Assembly: GCA_902797895.1 (NCBI GenBank)
Contig: CADBUS010000175.1
Coordinates: forward strand, 1-5,852
Length of the DNA stretch: 5,852 bases
From: an uncultured Bacteroidia bacterium
GTDB lineage: Bacteria; Bacteroidota; Bacteroidia; Bacteroidales; UBA932
Direction of reading: 5' to 3'
Part shown: piece after piece, positions 5,289 through 5,852 of the stretch
Layout: each line of letters begins with the position of its first letter
Numbering within the stretch: position 1 is the first letter of the stretch
Notes under the pieces: model-generated
What the model was told of the DNA's origin: nothing
Seen by the model: the letters and a program-made list of their open reading frames with translations, nothing else
Database searches by the model: none
Position numbers and translations under genes: made by a program

Positions 5289-5852
5289 AATTGACGGGCG
5301 AGGTTGTTGGCAAATACAAAATCGTTGAGCGGGCTGCAATCTGAATCCATAATCTCTTTGTTGTTCCCCTCCCAAAGTAATTTGCCCTTGTAAATGAAGC
5401 CGATATGGTCTCCAATCTCCATAACGGAATTCATATCGTGAGTATTGATAATGGTTGTAATTTTGTACTCCCGGGTAATCTCCTGTATGAGGCGGTCTAT
5501 TACTATTGATGTAGTTGGATCCAATCCGGAGTTTGGCTCGTCGCAGAACAAATACTTGGGATTTAGAGCAATAGCCCTTGCAACTCCCACTCTCTTTTGC
5601 ATTCCTCCCGATAGTTGCGAGGGATAAAGCTCATCCACATTCTCTAAATTAACCCTCTTTAGGCAGAAATGTGCCCTCTCCATCTTTTGCTCGCTACTCC
5701 AATCTGTAAAGAAATCCATAGGGAAGATTACATTCTCCAATACCGTAGCAAAATCAAACAGAGCACTCTGCTGGAACAACATTCCCATCTCTTTACGGAA
5801 GAGTTTTTTCTCTGCCAAAGACATTTTTGTAAACTCGTGAGTATCATACCAA
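5273..5852 (-). CDS. MlaF-type ABC transporter ATP-binding protein, 5' end missing
   Basis: The open frame runs to the right edge without a start; the ATG at 5824-5822 is internal, because nine codons before it (YDTHEFTKM context) are open and family alignment needs Walker A upstream. The visible 192 residues hold the Q-loop (GMLFQQSALFD, about 23-33), the signature LSGGMQKRVGVARAI (80-94), Walker B YLFCDEP with catalytic Glu (100-106), D-loop SGLDP (108-112) and switch His in NTHDM (136-140). Walker A is outside the window. GMLFQ-x-x-ALFD with ENVIFPMDF closely matches MlaF, the ATPase of the Mla system that moves phospholipids between the inner and outer membranes with an MlaE permease and MlaD MCE protein. 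Those partners are not in view; on the minus strand they would lie to the right. No convincing minus-strand terminator follows the TAG stop. Confidence 0.88.
   Translation of the reverse strand, partial: WYDTHEFTKMSLAEKKLFRKEMGMLFQQSALFDFATVLENVIFPMDFFTDWSSEQKMERAHFCLKRVNLENVDELYPSQLSGGMQKRVGVARAIALNPKYLFCDEPNSGLDPTTSIVIDRLIQEITREYKITTIINTHDMNSVMEIGDHIGFIYKGKLLWEGNNKEIMDSDCSPLNDFVFANNLARQLKKSK

Noticed and set aside
5273..5824. Reading the ABC ATPase as a complete gene starting at 5824
   Set aside because: The frame stays open to the window edge and the Walker A motif is missing, so the ATG at 5824 is internal and the gene is cut by the window.

Overview
The window looks like chromosomal DNA of a member of the Bacteroidota, probably Bacteroidales. 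The evidence is a Bacteroidetes-type promoter (TTTG, 20 bp, TAAATTTG), absent or weak Shine-Dalgarno sequences, signal peptides cut just before Gln, and the gene families present: a TPR protein next to an EnvC-like protein, and an ECF sigma factor next to a membrane-anchored beta-barrel protein. The genus cannot be named from the sequence.

Layout from left to right. (1) The last 41 codons of a + strand gene run off the left edge and are followed by a strong intrinsic terminator (147-183). (2) A minus-strand pair reads right to left: a secreted TPR protein (1502-3298), then after a 4-nt gap an EnvC-like coiled-coil/LytM protein whose metallopeptidase site is degenerate (187-1497). (3) A 118-bp divergent intergenic region holds a good + strand promoter. 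(4) A + strand pair follows: an ECF sigma factor (3417-3989) and, 11 nt on, a 422-residue protein (4001-5269). That protein has a short cytoplasmic N-terminus, one transmembrane helix, a Gln/Pro-rich linker and a C-terminal outer-membrane beta-barrel. (5) Convergent to it with a 3-nt gap is the 3' part of a minus-strand MlaF-type ABC ATPase (5273 to the right edge).

The most interesting unit is the sigma factor/beta-barrel pair. Its architecture fits the dual membrane-spanning anti-sigma factors (Dma, with partner sigma factor Das) reported in Bacteroides thetaiotaomicron as regulators of outer-membrane vesiculation: one polypeptide that could carry a signal from the outer membrane to a cytoplasmic sigma factor. 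Its neighbours are also envelope genes (EnvC-like amidase activator, secreted TPR protein, Mla-type lipid transport ATPase), so the window reads as a cell-envelope neighbourhood. Functional coupling between these transcription units is inference.

Two genes (EnvC-like and Dma-like) appear to start at TTG. The sigma factor and TPR genes both start downstream of their longest open frames. No RNA genes, CRISPR arrays, insertion sequences or origins were seen. No stretch over 300 bp lacks a gene.
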